NCBI GenBank assembly: GCA_013180625.2
Contig: SNVD02009837.1
Location: 310,001-374,000 of the forward strand
Source of the DNA: Boswellia sacra
Taxonomy: Eukaryota; Streptophyta; Magnoliopsida; Sapindales; Burseraceae
Length of the DNA: 64,000 nt
Reading direction: 5' to 3'
Below are positions 1-12,060 of this stretch, in pieces. How positions within the stretch are numbered: the stretch's first letter is position 1; each line of letters opens with the position of its first letter. The notes under the pieces were generated by a model. It saw only the letters and a list, made by a program, of their open reading frames with translations, was not told the origin of the DNA and did no database searches. The position numbers and the translations under genes are program-made.

Positions 1-850
1 AACTTGTGATAAAACAAGAATTTTATTTTTATTCCTATTTTAATGTTTCTAGAATTATATTTTAGGAAGAATTTGATTTGGAATAAATATCTCTTTAGAT
101 TAGGATATAATATCTTGTATCCTAATTAGAATAGGAGAATATTTATTTGTCCTAATTCCTTTTGGAATTTGTTTATAACACTTCCTATTTTATTTCTCCT
201 AATCCTAATATGATTTTAATTAGAATTTTTACAGGATTTCCTAGGGGATTCGGTCAGACCTCTCACTATATATTTACAAGGCAATTCAGGCGGCTGTTTG
301 GTGAAGATCAAGAGATTTGCGGGTTAGCTGAATTAAGTGTGTTTTTGTGAGAGAGTCTATGTCTTGACATTCCAACAATCAAGAAAGCTTCAACGCAAAA
401 GGAATGTCTTCTTTGATTTGATTCTTTGAGTCTTTTAATTCATGTATGAGTGGTAAAAATCGTACATGTGTTGTTATTTCAGTCTGTGTGAGTTAGTAGA
501 CACTTGGGATAACTTGCGGGTTGAGTGTTTATGTAATTCTGCATCAGACGTCGGGTGTTATGTCTAACTTAACAGTGTTCTGTTAAGTTATCTGTGACAG
601 AGAGTGGGCAGTGTCACTAGGCTTTATGATCTTTGCGAAGATTTTGTTTGTCAAAGATTAGGTCAATGTGTGAGAGTGAGTCAACACTGTAAAAGGTCAT
701 AAAGATTGTACAAACAAGAACATAGTGAATTGCAGCTCTATAGCTGTCCGTGGACGTAGGCTTTTATAACCGAACCACGTAAAAATCCTCCTCCTGTGCT
801 GATTTACATTACAGCTTACTGTTATATTTCTTATAACTGCATACCTCCAG
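1..850 (+). mobile_element. Copia-type LTR-like fragment (3' part)
   Basis: No credible protein is encoded here. The stretch near 745-800 (GGACGTAGGC, then ACCGAACCACGTAAA) resembles the U5/3' end of many plant Copia LTRs, and the preceding 700 bases have the AT-rich, open character of an LTR. It reads on the plus strand, whereas the Copia coding remnant that follows reads on the minus strand, so the two probably come from separate insertions. The left end lies outside the window. Assignment rests on recalled LTR end motifs only. Confidence 0.45.
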
Positions 851-3040
851 AACTATCAATCCATATAAAGACTTACCAAGCTTACACACTTTATGCTCAT
901 TTCCTGGGGTAACAACCCTTAGGTTGGTCCAATAAATTTCTTTATTCAAGTTACCACATAAAAATGCAGTCTTGACATCCATTTGATGAACATATAAATT
1001 ATTAATTACAGCTAAGGCAATTAATACTCTAATGATACAATTCTAGAAACAGGAGCATAGGTATCAAAATAATCTATGTCTTTCTTTTGTGTAAATCCTT
1101 TAACAACTAATCTTACCTTATATTTATCAATTGATCCACCAGCGTTTAATTTCTTTTTAAAAATCCATTTGCACCCTATTGTTTTAGTTCCTAAAGGTAA
1201 ATCAACAATCTCCCAAGTATGATTGCTCATAATTGAGTCTATCTCATTGTTGACAACCTCTCTCCAAAATGGTTCATTATGAGAAGTCATAACTTCTTCA
1301 AAGGTCTGAGGATTATTGTCTACAAGAAAGTCAAAATCAAGTGTTATGTAAAACCTTTTACTCCCTCTAGCCATGGTATGTTTTAAATCACCTAGGTCAC
1401 TGTGATTTAAGCTAAGAAGTTAAGTTTCTCTATTAAGAATAGGCTTACAAGTTTTCTTTGTAGACTTAGATTTTACACAAACATCACATTTTTCAACATT
1501 TGGAAAATTTAGATAAGGTACTAAATTACAATCATACATTTTCTTAATATAAGAAAGATTCACATGACCTAATCTATCATGCCATAAATCAACAGAGTCA
1601 ATAATATAAGTAGAAGAAGAAGATACAATTTTATTAGTAATCACATTGAGTACATTAAGTTTAAAAGGTTCACCCTTACAATACCCTTGTCCAACAAAAA
1701 CCCCATTTTTTTATATCATAATTTTGTCACTTTCAAATGACAATTTTAACTCAACTTTCCTAAGTACAAATACAAAAACAAGATTATATCTAATATTTGT
1801 TACATGTAATACATTACTTAGTAAGAGGATTTTACCAGAAGTAAGTCTGAGAAGAACCTTTCCTTTGCCCAAAACTGGAGCAGATCGTGAGTCACCAAGA
1901 TAAACTCATTCTTCTCTTTCTCTCACTGGAGTATAATCATAAAATTGATTTTGGTTGCGACATATATGTTTGGTATCTCCAAAATCAATTATCCATTCTT
2001 TGTTATTTGTATTTACCATATTAATTTCTGAGACCACAACTGCAACAATAATTTCTTCTCCTTTAACCAAATTGGCCTTGAGAAGATTTCGGTCTCCTTT
2101 ACCATTATTCTTGTTCTGATGTCTATACCTACATTGATTGGCATAATGACCAGGTTTTCCACAAAGAAAGTATTGTCCTTTTTTCTTAAAAGTATTTTTA
2201 TTTGGGGGCTTAGGGTGTTGTGACTTCTTTTGAGGAGATTTAGAAATACTCTACTACACGAGCCTTAGAACTTATTTCCATGGCCTTTTTAGCTTTATCC
2301 CTATTTCTATTTTGCTCCTCAATTCTAATATGAATAATGACATCTTGAAGACTCATTTGGTTTCCCTTATGCTTCATGCTATTTTTATAATCTCTTCAAG
2401 AGCAGGTAATGTTTCAACTAAACAACCAACTATAATGCCTGTTGGAGTTCAATGTCCTCATTTTTAAGATCATATATTAACAAGTGATAGTCATGAATTT
2501 GAGCCGTCACATCTTTTTCTTCTATCATTTTGTAGTCTAAGAAATTTCCTATAGCATATTTTTGAGAATCAGCATCCTCTATGATATATTTTTTTCCTAA
2601 GACTCTCCCATATTTCATGTGCAGTTTTGTAACTATAATACATGTCATACAATTCATTTGAAAGAGTGCTAAAAATGGTGTATTGACAAACCTTATTCAC
2701 CTTTTCCATTCTTCCACTTTCTTTTCCTACTTAATTCCAATGATTGTGATGCTCCTTCTACCAACTTAGAAGGTTCTTTTGTGGTGAGGCAGCTTGCAAG
2801 GTTGATAACATCTAAAGCGTCAAACACTTTTTCTTGCCGTCTTTTGAAATGACTTACATTAAAAGGCACAATTTTTGAGATGTCAAGAAGTGATTTTGCA
2901 ACAACTAAGGCAGCCTCCATTATGGTTAGAGTTTTGGTCTTTCTAATGCTGCAAAATAATTCAAACCTCAACCAAGATGTTAGCGAAATAGCCAAAAACC
3001 TATCAGTCAACCACTTGAATAATGTAACCCAAAAACCCAA
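841..3040 (-). pseudogene. Ty1/Copia gag-pol remnant, integrase core deleted
   Basis: Read on the minus strand, this is a decayed Copia polyprotein. In order it shows an N-terminal Gag part (3040-2693), a UBN2-type Gag segment (2657-2430), a CCHC zinc knuckle CGKPGHYANQC (about 2163-2131), a protease site WIIDFGDTKHIC (1995-1957), a GAG-pre-integrase segment with LWHDRLGHVN and a CDVC zinc pair (1644-1420), and the N-terminal reverse transcriptase (1374-841, with GCKWIFKKK and QMDVKTAFL). The usual protease D-S-G-A is D-F-G-D here. After the pre-integrase domain the sequence jumps almost directly into reverse transcriptase, so the integrase catalytic core is missing through an internal deletion. 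Stops and frameshifts separate the pieces. No flanking LTR pair was identified for it. Confidence 0.88.
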
Positions 3041-3055
3041 TAAATAGTGATTCTG

Positions 3056-3355
3056 CTACAGTGTTTTCTGAACAGTAACTACTATAGTGTTTCGATACAG
3101 TATTGTTGAATAGTGATTGCTATAGTGTCCATGAATAGTGACTCTGCTATAGTGTCTATGAAAGCGAATTGCTATAGGAATCACTACATTGTCAATGAAC
3201 AGTGAATCTGCTACAAGAATCGCTACAATATCTATGAACAATGACTGTGCTATAGTACTACAGTTAACAATATTTTTGTGTGATGAATAGTATCTCATCG
3301 TGAATAGACATGATGAACGGTACTTTTTGATGAACAGTTCTGCATCCGTGAACAA
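3056..3355. repeat. Degenerate tandem repeat (CTATAGTGTCTATGAA-type)
   Basis: About 300 bases carry imperfect, irregular iterations of words such as GCTATAGTGTC followed by ATGAATAGTGA. The repeats lie immediately upstream (in minus orientation) of the Copia Gag remnant, so they may be its leader or a separate low-complexity tract. An ORF across it is an artefact of the repetition. Confidence 0.55.
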
Positions 3356-3903
3356 TACCTCTATTGATCAAATTGCCAAGACGTGCAAAATTGCACTAAC
3401 CTAAAGAGTAAATTCTGCCTTTTGAAAAATTTATTCCAATACAATACAGGTTAATAGTAGTTTGATCTCCAGGCATCAATAGTAGTAAATTTCCTGTCAA
3501 TGTGCACTCCTATCTAGAAAATATAGAACAGACAATGGAATATATTTCTCTAGTGTTGTACGTAGAAAAACAAAAATTATATGTAATGAGGAGTTGGTCT
3601 ATGGAGCCATAGCTGTGTCATATATATACTGTAAAAAGTTACCGTTGCTCCTTCATCCTCAATCTCAAAACCTGCAATGATTATGCGTGATTAAGTTTGA
3701 CCACTTAATCTACACGAATGTGCACTAACGTATTTGAATAATTCAACTGTACCGTTATAAGAATTAAATAGGCCTTAAAACCAATTAATTGCATTAGGCC
3801 ACTTATAGTTTAATAGATAAGCCTAACTTAAAAATTGTTTAGGCCTATTTATTAATAGCCCAATTTGTGTATTTATTGAAATAATTATCTAACAATTTGT
3901 ACT
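3356..3903. other. Intergenic, nothing recognised
   Basis: AT-rich sequence without a recognisable coding segment, terminal repeat or RNA gene. Confidence 0.5.
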
Positions 3904-4037
3904 TGTGGTTGCAATTCTCTTGTATTACTTGGTTCCTTGTATATATATTACCACACTAGATTTTACCCATTCATTAATCAAGCATTCATGTCTAATATTC
4001 ATGACATGACAAACAATCGATCGTTCCGTTTCAAAGC
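3904..4037. repeat. Duplicated segment, left part (copy A)
   Basis: This 134-base stretch, continued on the far side of the CACTA element at 9009-9111, matches 18958-19308. Shared landmarks are GTGGTTGCAATTCTCT, TACCACACTAG, AATATTCATGACATGACAA and TTTCAAAGC. The duplicate has no CACTA insertion, so the segmental duplication or the related ancestral copy predates the transposon insertion. Confidence 0.8.
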
Positions 4038-5557
4038 CACTACAAGAAAAATGAGAATAGATGACTGACACTTTATGACAAAAATCATTATATCATAAAA
4101 GAATGATGGAGTCGTGATAGAATTATGATCTATCAGACACTTAATGATGTACTTGTGATATATTTTTTTCTATCAAGAATTGATGATAGACTAGTGATAG
4201 AAATTAACTCTATCAAAAACTTTATGATAGAATTTTTTTTATTGACCATGTTTGACCAAATTTCAAATTAATATTTTATTTAAAAAAACTGAGTAAATGC
4301 CTTAAAGAAAACATAGAGGAAATTACTTTTCATTTCCCTCCAACAAAACTTCCCCCCCACACCATCCATTTTAACCCTAATATATTTTAATACATTAAGA
4401 TATCCTGGGAATTGCACTAAACTATATAAAGAAAATAGTGCTCCCAAACTCAGAATCCTAAGTCGTCTTCTATATATCCAAATCCCCAGTAATCCTAAAT
4501 CGTCTTCTACAAACCCAAATCCCTAACAGCCATGGTGCCACTGTCTCACTCTCCATCTCCACCGTCATCTCTCGTCCACCATTACCAGTCGCCAACCATC
4601 CGCAGCTCCAACATTTGGGTGCTAGCGTCACAGCACCTCTGCGGCTCCAACGTCGTGGCACCTAGGCGGCTCCAGTGTCGTAGCACCTCCGCAACTCTAG
4701 CTCGCCTTTATGGTGCCAGCGGCCCAGCCTTCTCTCTCTCGATTAATCGAGCAATTACTTGCCAATCTTGTTTGCCTAACTCGCTTTCATCTTCTCCCCT
4801 GGTTCTTTCAGTGTTCTAGGCTTTGAAATGGTTGTTTCTTTCATATCTTGGATTCAAGGTACTTTTTGTTTGCTGTGATTTTTTGTCCTCGTTATGTTTG
4901 GATTTTTGGGCTTGTTATGGTTTCTATGTTGGTTTGCTCTAATTGGTTTGCTCGTTATGTTTTCCGACTGCTTACTTTATTTGGTTTTTCTGTTGTTAGC
5001 CTAAAGTTCCATACTTGGGTTTACACATGGTGTGGGTAAAGATGATGGCGTTGGTATTTTGGTTTGTGTTTGGTGTATGAGTTCACTATTTTGAGTGTCT
5101 CCATGGTGTTTGCTTTATCTATTGACTGTTTGTGCATCAGTTATTACCCATGGAAACTTCAATAACAGCTCATGTGAAGTTCCATTATGTAGAGTATGAA
5201 GTATAAAATAGGGTTTAGCAATCATATACGTTGTTGTTAATAGAATTGCAAAGAATTGTGATTAATGTTAATCCTGATTTTATTGTTATTTCTTTGAAAT
5301 ATAACTGATTAAGTCAAAACCTGACATGTGGATCCTTCTTTACAATTTCTGTTATGTATGCCAAATTTATATTGCAACATTTGATATGCAGTTAATTTCA
5401 ATCTTTGTCTATTAGGATGTTGCATAAGCATTATATTTAACTTTGTTTCTTAATTAATCTTTCCAATGGCTTGCTCTTGGTCATAACTTTTGATAGTTTT
5501 AGCTAGTCCAATGGTGCTGTCAGTTATTAGATCTTATGATAACTCTGGTTCCTACAG

Positions 5558-7063
5558 AGTTCAAGGCTACACTTTATAGGAACCTGAAGAAATCGTTATC
5601 GAAAGCGTTATTCCGGCTATAATATGGTTAAGAGTATGAGTTCTGGTCTGAAAGTTTCATCACATGCTCAGAGGACTGCAATCATCTATGTTGATATGGT
5701 ATAGACCTTTTTACATGTTTTTCTGATCAGGATCATCTTGTGTTAGCCAATCGTTGGGTTGTGAAATCGATTGTAGAGAGATATGAGAGTTTAACAATTT
5801 TAATAAGATAAAAAGCTCCTGCATGGTTTCTATGGAATTTTTTTTTTTAAATTTTATTTGTAGTAGACCATTGACACTATCTAAATATGCTGCTCCAGGA
5901 CTGCTTCTTTGTCTTAGTGATCATTAGGAACCATCCTGAATTGCAGGATAAGCCAGTAGTTGTATGTCATTCAAATAATTCAAAAGGAACTGCTGAGATT
6001 TCATTTGCAAACTATCCTGCTCGAGATTATGGTATATTTCTTTATTTTAAGTCTTCTTGCTCTGCGTCCATGTCGTTTCTGTATACAAGTCAATACTAGA
6101 TTCTTGATTCTTAGGAATTAGGGCTGGAATGTTTGTTCGGGATGCCAAGGCACTTTGTCACCACCTTCTCATTTTCCCATACAACTTTGAAGCTTACGAG
6201 GAGGTAATCGATATGTTTTAACAATTTGGTTGTATAAAGAGAGAGGATTGTATCACTTCTCCTATTGATGTTTGGAAATATGCAGGTAGTTGATCAGTTC
6301 TATGACGTCTTGCATAAGCACTGCAATAAAGTTCAGGTCTGTTCATGGAGAAATATCCTTGAATTCATTTATTTATTTTTCAAATTATTATCTTTTGTTT
6401 TTCTTCTTTCTGTTGTGCTTTTGTTAGTCTTGCAACTGTTGTTGAATGCAGGCAGTTAGCTGTGATGAGGCATTTTTAGATATCACATGTTTGGAAGGGG
6501 AAGATCCTGAGCTTTTTGCTTCAAAAATTAGGAAAGAGATTTTTGAAACTACAGGATGTACGGCAAGTATTGGGATAGCTGGGAATATGCTTATGGCCCG
6601 CTTGGCCACTAGATCTGCTAAACCAAATGGTCAATGCTACATCCCTCCACAGAGGGTATGTCTATGTCTGGAATGCTGCTCTTTTATTTTTGTTATTATT
6701 TATTCCTTTACTTCCTTATTTGGATGTTGTGGGATTTTAGCAACATGGTCTGCAGATTAACATCTTCATTTATTATTGCTTTAATATTTAGTTCATAGTT
6801 TCTTGTTAAAAAAAATGAATTTGTGGTTCAATGGTGTTCTTCGATCATTTTATTGTGTTTTTGTAGTCATACCATATGCTGTTATAGTCAAAATATGGAA
6901 GGAGTTGAGGACAACTTGTACTACTGTCTCCAACATTCCTAAATACTCTTTTTATCTAACTGAACTAAATGAATACTGTAAATATTTCCTGGATCTTCCA
7001 TCCCCCTAAAGTTGCCCCCTTATTGACTTCCCATGGAGAGTTTTGATTTTATGAATGGATTGG

Positions 7064-7100
<37 letters not shown>

Positions 7101-7892
7101 CCAGTATGATGCAAGTATCTATCTCAAGCATTCTTTTGGATAGCTTACCATGCCCGTATCAGTTGATATTTCTTGGACTTCTGTATTATGTTAACTTTAT
7201 TGAAATAGTTACAATTAGTGGCGGAGTCTATTAAATGAGTGACTTCAACGAGGTCCATGCACGATGTGCCACATTTCTGTGAACTTATGGTATCATATAT
7301 ACAGCTAAAAAGTTGTGCTTAGATGGTCTTAATTTGGTTTGACTTTTAATACACTTGAATTGGGGTCCTTCTATGAAGATCTGTTCTCTTATTAACGTTT
7401 ATAATTAAGTTATGAACTTCAAGCAGTTGCATCTATTCTTCATAGTGTTAGATATCATTGTAATAGTAAACAAACTATATGGTTGTGAATATCTGCAGTT
7501 GGATTATCATAACCCTTTTCTTTGGGTCACATTATTTGTTAAGTAGTTTTGAAATTGTCATTTGAAGTGTCTGAGCAGTAAGGAAACCCCTATATTGTAC
7601 TTATGATAATTCATATGTACTACTCATTCTCTGCTATAAATCATAAAGTTGAGATACATGAAGGACATTATAGAGGACATTATTTTGCTAATGAACGATG
7701 TGAGTTACTCATGAACTTAATATCATAAGTTTGGTTTCCACCATATGTATGGCATTGTTTTGGAAGTTTGTCAATGTTGATTTTGTGCTTATCAGTTCAA
7801 TGCAAAGCCCGTATATACTCAGGCTGAAATAGATGAAGTTCGTTTGAGTGAGCTAACCATTGTTCCGAAATCATTAGCGCATCAACAAAATG
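5558..7892 (+). pseudogene. REV1: REV1 DNA repair polymerase, captured fragment
   Basis: Exons with consensus splice borders translate to the plant REV1 (Y-family translesion deoxycytidyl transferase) catalytic core: 5558-5698 (NRYRKRY, RTAIIYVDM), 5899-6031 (DCFFVLVIIRNHPELQDKP), 6115-6203 (GMFVRDAK, PYNFEAYEE), 6286-6336 (DQFYDVLHKHCNKVQ), 6452-6655 (SCDEAFLD, TASIGIAGNMLMARLATRSA). The metal-binding DMDCFF and SCDEAFLD elements are recognisable. A segment at 7796-7892 has splice borders and an open frame and may be a later REV1 exon, but I am less sure of it. Introns are retained, so capture was at DNA level. The fragment lacks the start and the C-terminal half, and codon 10 of the first exon (TGA, 5585-5587) replaces a conserved Trp. 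It lies wholly inside the CACTA element and is not a functional gene. Confidence 0.9.
7066..7098. repeat. (TC)n microsatellite
   Basis: An uninterrupted run of about 16 TC dinucleotides in the intron-like part of the captured REV1 fragment. Confidence 0.95.
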
Positions 7893-8074
7893 GTTAGTAG
7901 AAATGTGATATTATACACCACTCTTTTATTATTTTTTATTTGTTATAATTAGTGAAATTTTAAGTTGCAATGTGAATTTGTAATTATTGTGTTAAATTTC
8001 AAATTTGGAGCTCTACTTTAACAGATATTTTTTTTAATAATATTGTTGAGTATATTCATTGGTGTTGCACAGAT

Positions 8075-8275
8075 TGAGTTATTGCTGGACTTGGGAGTTT
8101 TGTTGGGTATTTTGCTGAGAATGGGAGGAGTTCTGCTAGGTATTTTACTGAGAATAGTAGGAGTTATGCTGGGGATTTAGCTGAATATGGGAGAAGTTTT
8201 GCTGGGTATTTGTTGACAACGGGAGGAGTTCTACTGGAGATTTTGCTGAGAATATAGGAGGAGTTTTGCTGACTT
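8075..8275. repeat. Degenerate ~40-bp minisatellite in CACTA
   Basis: Roughly five imperfect units containing GGGAGGAGTT, CTGGGTATT and TTGCTGAGAAT lie between the REV1 fragment and the right subterminal region of the CACTA element. The units are purine-rich on the plus strand and irregular in length. Confidence 0.7.
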
Positions 8276-9008
8276 AGCTAGTCAAATTTAAAATATTTGC
8301 TCTTGGTTGTTGGAATTTATCATGTGAACTTCAAATTTGATCTAGTTGGCTATCATGTGCTGTTAGCTTTGGATTTGAATTAGAATCATAGTTTGTTGTT
8401 GATAGTTACTGATGGTTTAGCTTATGTATTGGTAATGATATACTTGATCTATGGAACTTGTCCTATATATTATTATGTAAATGTTATTACTATAAAGTGT
8501 TTTTGGACTCAATTGGATGTGCACTTTAATTTTTAGTTCATACTGAATTTCTAAATGAATTCCACATGTAAGAATGCATAAATTAAATAAAAAAAATCAT
8601 AATTCTACAAAACTAAATTTAAATATTGTGACAGAGATAGAGAATCATAAATTCTATCACAAACAACATAATTTACATGTCAAAAATTAACCACTAATTT
8701 TCGTAACAAAAATCAAATGCTAATTTTTCTGCCAAAATTAAATTAAAATAAAAAATCAATTTTCTCGCCAAAATATTCAAAATTTAAAAAAAGTCAATTT
8801 CTTGTAACAAAAATTCAAGGCAATCAATTAAAAATTAATTTCCTAGTGTGACAGACGTATGATATATAAAAACGATCACAAAGTTTATGACAGACTTTTC
8901 TCTATCATGAATGAGTGACAGTGACATAGATGACTGATAGATTTTCTATCAACCACCCCTATTTATGATTATTTGTTCCCGTCATCTATTCCCATTTTTC
9001 TTGTAGTG

Positions 9009-9111
9009 AGCGTGCTTTAACTAGCTTATTCTATAGTTAATAAGATGGTGACACCTTGATTTGCTTTATTGTATGGAAGAGTGAGTTCATCCCTCTCATA
9101 AATTTCAAAAT
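9009..9111. repeat. Duplicated segment, right part (copy A)
   Basis: This continues the segment interrupted by the CACTA element. GCTTATTCTATAGTTAATAA and ATCCCTCTCATAAATTT are matched at 19217-19308. Similarity ends near 9111, where copy B is interrupted by the pararetrovirus. Confidence 0.8.
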
Positions 9112-10479
9112 TTTAACAAAACCAGAATTTTTTTCCCTTAGCACTCCAACATTATAGACAGTACTAGAATCTATAAATACGTGAAAGAGCTGTGCAAAAT
9201 TCAGCTTTCAAAATGACAATTATTAAATATAAATGAATGTCAAACCATATTAACTACAGTATTTTGTAGTAATCTTTATTTTATTCTTTAATTCTTTCAA
9301 CAAATGGTCTTTGGCAGTTATATATGCAGGTTCATCCAAGCTAAGTAAACCATGAAACAGAGATAATGGGGTGGAGGACATTCCATAGAATTGAAGAACA
9401 CTCCAGTAGTAATGAAATAAGTATTTGTAATTCTCTAAAAGAAATCGATTCACTAAATGCCCAGAACCACTAAACCAGTGAGGCTTGCGCTTTCTCTTCC
9501 CTTAATAATGGACAACTATCTGATCTTTTACTACATCACCTATATCATTTTGAGCATATCTTTAATACTTAAAATGAAATTGATACGTGCATGTTGTCCC
9601 TAATTGGTAGTGTCCTACAACCAATGAGTTTCTTTTCTTTAATATACACAGTTTTTCTCCTACGCGGACTCCCAGATTCCAGAATGTTCAAAACCCGAAC
9701 CAAAGAACACAACTATAGGATCAGTTCCAATGGCATCCAGTGGTTGAATGGTTCTATTTTGTTTTTGTTTTAATATTTTTTTTAAATATGCCTTGATAAA
9801 AGAAAACACTTTCAGCTTGTTTGACTTCGTACATGTTATTAAATGCTATAAAATATTTTTCTATCCCTTCAATCCCTTTCTTACCTCGTAGGTTAGTGGC
9901 TTCTCATTTTCTATCAAATCTTAAAGCCAACAACTTTCTCTTTTCTCTCCCACCTGGAATTACTTTTCATGTTTTCTCAAGTATTCTTCTTGCATCATTT
10001 GGCCTTGCCTTCCTTCTCTGATTTTCCAGTTCACCAATTTGTTAGGAGATGTTATCAAGATAAATATCAAAATCGTTCTTATTACATTGCGTGCAGAGAG
10101 TTCTAAGAGGTATAAAGTTGCGAGAGAGGGCTGTATAGGAAATAAAATACAAGAAAGATTTTTTTTTTCCCATCTTTTGAAAAGCCAAAAATGCAGCCAA
10201 GTCTCCTTTTAAATGTCATATTGAGAAGCAATTAGTTTTAAACAGCAATCTTAAACACTCCCAAGTCCACGTAGGAAATAGTTGTTGATCATAACTCGTG
10301 TGAAGCTAAATTAATGGGGAAAAAAAAAATCTGTCTGAATCATTTGTGATGGTACATGGTTATACAGGAGAGAAGGAAGATAGTGTTGAATATTGAAGTA
10401 AATCACGTCTACGAGGGAGGAGAGAGGATCCATTAAAGATTATATATGAGAGAGAAGACAAAGAATGATACACAATTAA
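9112..10479. other. Intergenic, nothing recognised
   Basis: AT-rich sequence with only short open frames. One minus-strand frame (9453-9250, 67 codons) has a protein-like composition but I do not recognise it and see no splice context to support it. Confidence 0.4.
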
Positions 10480-10919
10480 GGCTGTGTTCTTTTTTGTTTC
10501 ATAAACTCCGTTTTTCATTTTCGGAGTACACAATTCGTGTAAAACGTGTTTTTTTCTGTTTTTGTAATATGTTTTCACAAAACATTTTTTTTAACATTTT
10601 CGAAGTTCAAATTCATCCCTCTCTAACTCTTCTCTCTCTGTTTTCGTCTTCTGTTTTCTTCTTCTCTCTCCATTTCCAAGTTTAAAACCCGTTCCTCCAT
10701 ACTTTGCAAGTACTGTTCACTCATATCTCCTCCTTCACTCAACTGTAATCCGAACTCCCGTTTCTATTTCATCACACCCATGTTTCAATGAAGCATCCCC
10801 ACCCATTCATTCCTGGAAACCTTCAACCTTCACTGGCGTATTTGCTAAAAATTTGCTGGAAATTGACAATCATTGGGAGAAAATCTGGTATCGCAGTCGA
10901 TGGGGATGAAGAAGACGAG

Positions 10920-11210
10920 ATTTGTCGAGTGTCATCGAGTGTCGAGGGGTTGTGTCAGATCGAATCTCGACATGTCGGACGGTAGTGTCGAGTGACTAGG
11001 GGTTGTGTCGAGTGTAGGATCGAGTGTCGTGTTACAGCGTCGAGTGGAGTGCCGAACGTGACGAGTGTCGGATGTAAATTTTGTCGAGTTCGTGTGTCGA
11101 GTATTGGTGTCAGGTTAGTCGAGCGTTTGTTGTCGTGCGTCGCGTGTCGAGTGGTTGTGTAGTGTGGAGTGTCTTGTGTCGAGTTGCGTCGAGCGTCTGG
11201 GCAGAAAATT
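10920..11210. repeat. CG-rich TCGAGTGTC word array, block 1
   Basis: GTCGAGTGTC and variants recur densely over about 290 bases, nearly all in one orientation on the plus strand. The block is strongly CpG-rich against a very AT-rich surrounding and lies inside the Harbinger-like element. There is no fixed repeat period. Confidence 0.8.
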
Positions 11211-11744
11211 TGATTTTGTCATTATATAAAACATTCATGTATGAACGTTCAGTTTCATGCTTCGTCAATGTATGTAAAATTAATGTTTTAAACACGAGTT
11301 TTTGTGCTTTTTCATTAAACTAAACATTCGTGTAGATTCTCCTTTATGTGCTTTGTCCAGGTATAATACATTCATGTCTCTTTACGAACAATGTATTAGA
11401 CCCGAATTTATGTGGTTCGTCATTGTATAAACCATACGTGTGTTGTGCGTAAATTCTCATTCATGTATAAATGCAATGGGACGAGGTACACGTATGTAGT
11501 AATACAACTGCAAAATATGTATTTACAAGTTTTCGTACCACTAAACATGAAAAACATATGTGACTATACAAAAAATGTCACTATACAATAATGTATACAA
11601 AATCCACAAACTAACTACCAAAAAATATGTGTAACTATACATCATATATGCATGACATGAAATCATGGTTCAATCGTGTTGGGCTGCTACTCAAACTCTG
11701 CTGAATCTCAATCTCATTCAGGGTGAAGGACAGTCTAAATTCAC

Positions 11745-12060
11745 TTGTCATTTGCTTCAACCTGCAAATACAAGGCCGTTATAGTTAAATACGATGCAAA
11801 AAGGCAAAAAACAATGCAAAAACAAGCAACCTGCCAAAACACTCGACGAAACTCGACAAAATCCGACACTCGACACTCGACACAAAACATACCGAGTGTC
11901 GGATTCATAATCCGACACTCGACACCAGGCATATCGAGTGTTGGTTTGGAAATCGACACTCGATGTCTTCGAAACTAAACTGATATCGAGTGTCGGTTGT
12001 GCATCCGACATGACTCAACACGTCGTGTCGAGTGTCGAGATGTGTCGAGATAAAACCGAT
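11745..12060. repeat. CG-rich CGACACTCGA/TCGAGTGTCG inverted array, block 2
   Basis: CCGACACTCGA and TCGAGTGTCGG alternate in opposite orientations, making nested hairpins (for example either side of ATTCATAAT near 11901). The preceding AAGGCCGTTATAGTTAAATA and GCAAAAACAAGCAACCTGCC are shared with the hAT element at 30207-31247, at both ends of its palindrome. Confidence 0.85.

Larger units (their letters stand above)
4038..9008 (+). mobile_element. CACTA (CMC/EnSpm) element carrying REV1 exons
   Basis: The left end begins CACTACAAGAAAAATG and the right end closes with its reverse complement; the inverted repeats match over about 28 bases with one mismatch. Both sides carry the 3-bp target duplication AGC (4035-4037 and 9009-9011), as expected for CACTA elements. 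An unoccupied related site exists at 19208-19210. Subterminal copies of TCTATCA/TGATAGA-type words occur at both ends (4080-4230 and 8850-8960). No transposase was found, so it is non-autonomous. The interior holds a multi-exon fragment of a REV1 gene, a TC microsatellite and a minisatellite. This is the structure of a gene-capturing (Pack-type) CACTA element, about 4.97 kb long. Confidence 0.93.

Noticed and set aside
162..350. 62-codon ORF in the LTR-like region
   Set aside because: Lies in LTR-type sequence; no protein family resemblance.
4532..4819. 95-codon Ser/Pro-rich ORF near the left end of the CACTA element
   Set aside because: Biased composition, overlapping open frame on the other strand, no recognisable domain. 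A captured 5' exon cannot be excluded but is not supported.
11081..11323. Cys/Val/Ser-rich ORF through the CGAGTGTC block
   Set aside because: The frame results from repeated GTGTCGAG words; the opposite strand is open too.
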